In this document: positions 62,884 through 64,000 of the stretch, one piece after another
Layout of the letters: each line of letters opens with the position of its first letter
Numbering within the stretch: the first letter of the stretch is position 1
From: Geodermatophilus dictyosporus
Lineage (GTDB): Bacteria > Actinomycetota > Actinomycetes > Mycobacteriales > Geodermatophilaceae
DNA: 64,000 nucleotides
Reading direction: 5' to 3'
Assembly (NCBI RefSeq): GCF_900115505.1
Contig: NZ_FOWQ01000012.1
Location: forward strand, 1-64,000
The notes under the pieces: model-generated
What the model saw: the letters and a program-made list of their open reading frames with translations, nothing else
Told to the model about the DNA's origin: nothing
Databases searched by the model: none
Program-made: the position numbers and the translations under genes

Positions 62884-62966
62884 GGTGCTCCTGGACGGTT
62901 CGCGGTGGGTCGGGGCGGGCCGCGACGTCGGTGGCGCGGGTGCGGGGGCGGGAGGGCGGGCGCCGC

Positions 62967-63446
62967 TCACGAGGCGGCCCTGACGGGCTGGCGGGGTGAC
63001 GTGGCGGCGCGGTCGAGGTCGGCGGCGAGGCGCTCGACCAGCCCGCTGAGCAGGCGGGCGTCGTCCTCGTCCCAGTCGGCGAGCGCGGCGGTGGCCCAGG
63101 CCGAGCGCAGCTCGCGGGTGCGCTCGAGCGCGGCGGCACCGGCCGGGGAGAGCCCGATGAGGCTGGCCCGGCCGTCGTGCGGGTCGGGCCGGCGCTCGAC
63201 GTAGCCGTCCCGCTCGAGGGCGGCGACCTGGCGGCTGACGACGGAGACGTCGACGCCGGCGTGCGCGGCCAGGGCGCTGCAGCGCTGCTCGCCGTCCCGC
63301 TCGAGCGGGACCAGCAGCGTCCAGCCGAAGGAGGGCAGCCCGCCGTGGACGGACTCGACCGCGCGGGAGGGAACGTGCCGGCCGGTGCGCAGCAGCTGCA
63401 CGACCCCGGCGACCAGGCGGTCGCGGGTGGCGGAGGTGAGGGGCAT
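62967..63446 (-). CDS. MarR-family transcriptional regulator
   Basis: A 159-residue winged-helix regulator: LAAHAGVDVSVVSRQVAALERDGYVERRPDPHDGRASLIGLSPAG is the recognisable DNA-binding domain (given here in order over about residues 62-105). No redox cysteine of the OhrR type; its cysteine lies in RCSALAAH. It probably represses itself and the exporter gene immediately downstream. The CAACCA/TGGTTG palindrome upstream is the candidate operator. Confidence 0.9.
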   Translation of the reverse strand: MPLTSATRDRLVAGVVQLLRTGRHVPSRAVESVHGGLPSFGWTLLVPLERDGEQRCSALAAHAGVDVSVVSRQVAALERDGYVERRPDPHDGRASLIGLSPAGAAALERTRELRSAWATAALADWDEDDARLLSGLVERLAADLDRAATSPRQPVRAAS

Positions 63447-63481
63447 GGCGTCCTCGGGGGAGCGGAAGTGCTTGCAGACCA

Positions 63482-63503
63482 CAACCATACGTCTAGTTGG
63501 TTG
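63482..63503. promoter_or_regulatory. Candidate MarR operator
   Basis: CAACCA-N10-TGGTTG lies 36-57 bases before the marR start. The region is locally AT-rich compared with its surroundings. Function inferred from position. Confidence 0.5.
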
Positions 63504-63529
63504 CGGTCGGCAACTTCCTCCTCTCCTCG

Positions 63530-64000
63530 TCAGTCGGTGCGGCCCGCGTCCTCCCGGAGCTCGGCGGCCAGGGCGGCGGCGGCCGACTGCAGCAGCGGCA
63601 CCACCCGCGAGACGGCGTCCATGCCCAGCCGGCCGGCCGGCCCGGACACCGAGATGGCCCCGGCCGCCCACCCGCCGGGCACCGGGACGGCGACGCAGCG
63701 GACGCCGGCCTCCTGCTCGCCGTCGTCGACGGCGTAGCCCTGCGCGGCGATGCTCGGGAGCTCGGCGAGCAGCCGGTCGGGGTCGGTGACCGTGCGCTCG
63801 GTGCGCACCGGCATGCCGGCGCTGTCGAGCAGCCGGCGGGCGTGCTCGGGCGCCAGCTGCGCCAGCAGCACCTTGCCCACGCCGGTGCAGTGCAGGTGCA
63901 CCCGCCGGCCCACCTCGGTGAACATCCGCATCGAGTGCCGGGACGGCACCTGGGCGGCGTAGACGACGCGGTCGCCGTCGAGCATCGCCAGGTTCGCCGT
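63530..64000 (-). CDS. IclR-family regulator, C-terminal effector domain (cut by window end)
   Basis: The frame is open past base 64000; 156 residues are visible. They form the IclR effector domain: DGDRVVYAAQVPSRHSMRMF, GRRVHLHCTGVGKVLLAQL, GYAVDDGEQEAGVRCVAVPV and AISVSGPAGRL, ending with a helix. The N-terminal helix-turn-helix lies outside the window. The ligand is a small metabolite of unknown identity. It reads toward the marR gene but from the same strand, with 26 bases past the palindrome. Confidence 0.92.
   Translation of the reverse strand, partial: TANLAMLDGDRVVYAAQVPSRHSMRMFTEVGRRVHLHCTGVGKVLLAQLAPEHARRLLDSAGMPVRTERTVTDPDRLLAELPSIAAQGYAVDDGEQEAGVRCVAVPVPGGWAAGAISVSGPAGRLGMDAVSRVVPLLQSAAAALAAELREDAGRTD

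Overview
The window is a very GC-rich actinobacterial chromosome segment. Supporting signs are a mycothiol-dependent formaldehyde dehydrogenase, a DUF3073 protein, DUF3151 next to class II aldolase, frequent GTG starts, many 1- or 4-base start/stop overlaps, and many genes with a TANNNT box only 6-8 bases before the start codon (probably leaderless mRNAs). The gene set and its short palindromic repeats suggest Geodermatophilaceae (Blastococcus, Modestobacter or Geodermatophilus type). That family assignment is inference; no marker gene here proves it. No interval without a gene exceeds about 300 bases.

Layout. 1-4125: the right end of an element integrated at a tRNA-Lys gene. It carries an IS110-type transposase tail, an arsenic cluster (arsC, a decayed ACR3 arsenite pump, a small coupled ORF, arsM, divergent arsR) and a tyrosine integrase whose frame runs into the tRNA. 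4200-9650: envelope and redox genes (lipoproteins, DUF2231-Rieske protein, GtrA, WrbA, membrane metallophosphoesterase). 9894-10173: tRNA-Glu, tRNA-Asp, tRNA-Phe. 10200-16420: a GNAT enzyme, a glycosyltransferase, and an operon for a split PEP-synthase/rifamycin-phosphotransferase-like enzyme plus an MFS exporter. 16600-22220: two acyl-CoA synthetases, a GMC oxidoreductase and an MBL hydrolase. 22250-26550: a tandem lipoprotein pair, an M23 peptidase, a Leu/Val-type dehydrogenase, DUF3073.

26757-47487 holds most of de novo purine synthesis in several transcription units: purF-purM, purS, purQ-purL-SCP2, purB-purC-hydrolase, purD and purA. Between them sit formaldehyde detoxification (mscR plus an MBL hydrolase), an OFA-type MFS transporter with its 48-residue partner, an AI-2E family transporter, RsgA and a GDPD enzyme. 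Right after the purS unit lies a DUF559 nuclease gene bracketed by two 58-bp palindromes of identical architecture. The nuclease frame has no stop and runs into purS.

47555-64000: an ABC permease/ATPase pair without a binding protein, fba-DUF3151, a GlcD-like oxidase, pyrE, a fasciclin lipoprotein and membrane molybdopterin oxidoreductase, clpB with an HspR-type HAIR operator, ohrR-osmC, a MarR/DHA2 exporter pair, and an IclR regulator cut by the window edge. The best leads for something new are the palindrome-bracketed DUF559 cassette, the split phosphotransferase operon, and a second palindromic repeat family based on a shared 16-mer.
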